Origin: Eulemur rufifrons
Taxonomy: Eukaryota > Chordata > Mammalia > Primates > Lemuridae
NCBI RefSeq assembly: GCF_041146395.1
Contig: NC_090985.1
Coordinates: forward strand, 285,501-349,500
Direction of reading: 5' to 3'
Length of the DNA: 64,000 nucleotides
The translations under genes were made by a program, and so were the position numbers. Position 1 is the stretch's first letter, and each line of letters opens with the position of its first letter. Positions 60,845 to 64,000 of this stretch are shown here, piece by piece. The notes beneath the pieces are model-generated. The model worked only from the letters and a program-made list of their open reading frames with translations. It ran no database searches and had not been told where the DNA came from.

Positions 60845-63800
60845 ACTTTCTAAAATATAAAAAGTTCTGCAATTTAAAAACACATGTGGGCCCCAAGATT
60901 TTGAATAAGTGATTGTGGTCCTGCACCTTTATAAACTCTTCTTATGGAAAAATAATTAATAATGACTTATTGTATTTATTTTTTTAAGTCAGCCAGATTC
61001 CAAGTTGCCCATAATTGTTTATTTTACAGTTCTACAGGTGCCAAGGGTTCAGCAGGAGTCCCTGCCAAAGGGCCAATCACTGTAGATGAACACATGCTCC
61101 TTTTTTCTAGAACCCTAACTTCCGTTGATAAGAATACATTCATGGTAAGACTGTTCACATAACGTCAGTCTCATCGAATTAACAACAAACTCCATTTGCA
61201 ATGGCGTGGACTACATATTTGTTTACCACCTTAGTCCTTGTATTTGGTACTGAAAAAAAAAATCAGTGAGTAGATTGCATTGTCTGCTACCCCGCATAAC
61301 TGTATTAGAGGCTTACTTGCCTAATTCACAATTCAAGATTTAGCGAGTTGCTTGAGCTCTTAATATAAAGGTATGGAATGAGTGATGAGAAGGATGTATC
61401 AGGACATTTTCACATACGTGTAAGAGAAAAATCCAAAGCAAATTGGATTAAACAAGGTGTTTACTGACTCCTATAACTGACAGTGTAAAAAAGGCATAGC
61501 ACCTTCACGGAAGGCTTGAGCTAGCAGCTCAACTGAGGTGACCAGGGCATGGTTTTTCTCCACTCTGTTCCTTCAGTGTTGACTTCTTATTCAACTAGCT
61601 TTCCTTTGATGGTCAGAAGATAACTGCCAGGAGGTCAATGACTACACTTTCAGGTTGAAATTCAGAAAAAAAAAGTGCCTTCATCCCAGCATTCCTAGCA
61701 AATGTCCTAAGATTCATTCTGACTGATCAGGCTTAAGTCACATGCCTGCTGTGATTGGTTTAGGTAAGACACATGATCCATTCCTACAAACCCATCAAAA
61801 CTTATATGAAACAAAGCACATTAAAGTTGACCTTAGTGATTTAAATTTCTCATATTACTAAAAAATGATATTACTGCATTGAAACTGATGGGTAAAGCAC
61901 ATCATATAACTTTCCCTATCTTCTTAAAAAGTTACTCTCCCAGATTTTCATCACAACCTATCAAGAAAAAAATTAAAATTTTCCCTTAACGTAAATCACT
62001 TTTTGAAGGATTCAAAATGTACTACTAGATTACCTGGTAAAATCAAAACCACAAGTTTATGATTGTTCTTAACATAACTGAAAGCAACACCATAGATTTT
62101 CAAGAAGAAAAAGACCTCCTTACCCCATACTTTTTTGAGATTATAATAACAACTTAAAAGATAGAACAGTACAGGAATATCTTGACTTTGGCAAAAAAGA
62201 AAGAAAGGAAAAAAAAAAAAAAGAAGTGGTTTGTTTCATACAGCCTTAAAATATAAGCAACTAGATAATCCATCCTATGGCTCACAACCCCTCTTACCAT
62301 ACTCACCACCACACCTCTTCTCTTGCCCCGCCCAAAACACAGGTCCTAGGAACACAGTGGGGGATGCACACTTTAGGGAATCTTACTGTGAATGCGCACT
62401 CCAAAGCCAAACACAAATCATTCCTGAACTATGTTTCCTACTGTTCACGTCCCTCATTCTTACAATTAGCACAGAAAACACAAAGTTTATTCTCAGATTT
62501 TATAATGGAGAAGAAAGCAAAATTGCCTTTATTAGACTGAAAGCCAATACTCAAACATGTAGGAGTATTCTGGTTCTGATGGTAAAGTTGCACAAAAACA
62601 AAAGGCAAAATCCAAGCAATATGTTTTAGAGTAGAACTAACCACCTGAACATATATTACACACTAGTCATCTTAAATAAAAAGTCAAACTTCACTAATAA
62701 TCCTAGAGGGAAGTAGTGTGGTTAAAGAAAAGGACGTGAATTAGAAGAAAATCTCTATTCAATTCCGTGGACTGGTTTTTCAAATACTCCTCCATTCAAA
62801 TAATTCAGTTCAACAAATATGCACTTAGGAATTCACTAAGAAGAGTGCATTAATGTCAGACACGATAGGGATATAAACATAGCCTTTGACTTCAAACATT
62901 CCTGAACAGCATAAAACATAATCAAGTAGAAATGCCTGAGACACTAAAAGATAGGGCTTTGGGTAATCAGAAAAGGAAGAAATCAAACGAATGTGGATGA
63001 TTTCTATAGCAAATAACAGAAAATCTCAAGGCAAAACTACTTAAACAATAAAGCAATTCAGGTAGGGTGGCTGTAGGCACAGTAAACGGGGCTCCAGTTC
63101 TACTTTTCTGCGATCCTGTTGGTGCTGCCCTCTGTCATGGAGGCATCGCCTTCGAGCTACTAGAAAAACGGCTACAGCAGTCCCAGATGTCACATCCAGA
63201 TAAAACCAGCCCCGGAGAGAAGAGGGACCATCTTTTTTCTTCCTTTTCTCAAATGCAAGAAAACCTTCCCCAGAAGCCTCTTGCAGAGTTCTCTTTTATC
63301 TCCCATCAGCCAAGACTGTCTCTCATATCCATTACTGGAACAGTCACTTCCAGAGGGAATGAGATCCACTACAACTAAGATTACCATGGATACCGGTAAC
63401 CATCATGACCATCCCTTCAGAGTTGGCTATTTCAAGAATATTTCCGGCCTTGGAATAAAGAAGAAATAAAAAAGAAAAATACATAAGCAAAGGAAGAGAT
63501 GTGCCTAACTGGAAGAAGAAAGCCAAATTCTGAAATCATACATTAAATACATTGTAGGGATAAAGAATTCTCTTAGACTGCACTGTTGTCTTTCCCAGTG
63601 ATACAAAAATTAACTTACTGTACATCAGTAAATGCTAAGAATGCAGAAGTCGTCCTATTTTTATGGAAAGGATTGAGGTTATTTAATTATCAGCGGGGAC
63701 AATCAGACTTACCACTCCTCATCAGTGGAGCCACCCATTCAGCTACATCTGGGCTTAGAACATTCCATACTATGCATCCAGATGACTCTGCAGACTCACT

Positions 63801-64000
63801 GCCAGTAGCTCTTCCTTGAAGGTTTCTTCTCATCTGGGGAAGAGGTTTCACTCAAAAATCCACACACTCCAAACCGGCCCTATCTGCAAATGAAAGCATG
63901 CAATTAAGAGGCAAAAAGCTGCAGGGAGCAATTCCCCCTCCCCCATCTATAATTAACTGATCCATATGAAAACTGAACTCAAACATCAGACTAAGCACCA
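60845..64000. other. Non-coding DNA to window end
   Basis: No gene I can support over about 3 kb. The parts 61440-61800 and 63050-63400 have the look of old DNA-transposon or MER-type repeats, but I cannot name them. A 132-codon open stretch at 62231-62629 has no recognisable domain or splice context. Confidence 0.35.

Noticed and set aside
62231..62629. 132-codon + strand ORF
   Set aside because: Starts just after an A-rich run, has no recognisable domain, and no splice or promoter context decides it.

Overview
The window is a primate nuclear genome segment, most likely from a strepsirrhine of the lemur type. The evidence is about twenty Alu copies, most carrying the A/T-rich linker and 'ctaaaaatatatatagaaa' mid-region typical of lemur Alus, together with old placental repeats (MIR, L2, L1M, MaLR, Tigger, hAT). 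The only host protein-coding sequence I can name is one exon on the + strand at 4841-4975. It matches the first coding exon of ZMYND11 (BS69), with good splice sites but an in-frame TGA at codon 8. About 3 kb upstream lies a CpG island (1-475 plus 1374-1800) split by an 894-bp solo LTR. If the exon belongs to the true locus, everything to its right is a long intron loaded with antisense retroviruses. If not, the region is a duplicated, decaying fragment.

The centrepiece is a ~10-kb gammaretrovirus-type provirus on the - strand (12056-22056). It has two 450-bp LTRs differing at one base by eye, a 4-bp TAAT target duplication, a tRNA-Pro primer site, a polypurine tract, a full-length gag ending in an amber codon in frame with pro-pol, a pol with one frameshift and an Alu inserted in integrase, and an env with one frameshift and two stops. 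Its ~1.5-kb leader is unusually long. It contains a GC-rich minisatellite with CAG- and GGC-type runs, and a 65-codon hydrophobic ORF. The solo LTR at 476-1369 is an older relative sharing R/U5 but with a different U3 that carries five 19-bp repeats.

A second, much older class II (betaretrovirus-like) provirus lies at about 23303-27813, also on the - strand. It keeps a 3' LTR, a broken env, integrase and protease/RT-start pieces, and a stub of the 5' LTR. Gag and most of RT are gone.

From 27.8 kb to the right end I find no convincing gene. The sequence is AT-rich and made of old L1 (39.0-41.3, 44.9-50.6 and 53.7-54.3 kb), L2, MIR, MaLR and DNA-transposon relics, cut by younger Alus with clear target duplications. 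A TATA/CCAAT-plus-splice-donor arrangement near 35.2 kb is the only promoter-like signal there, and it is weak evidence.

Repeat family names rest on recognition by eye and boundaries are approximate unless a target duplication fixes them.
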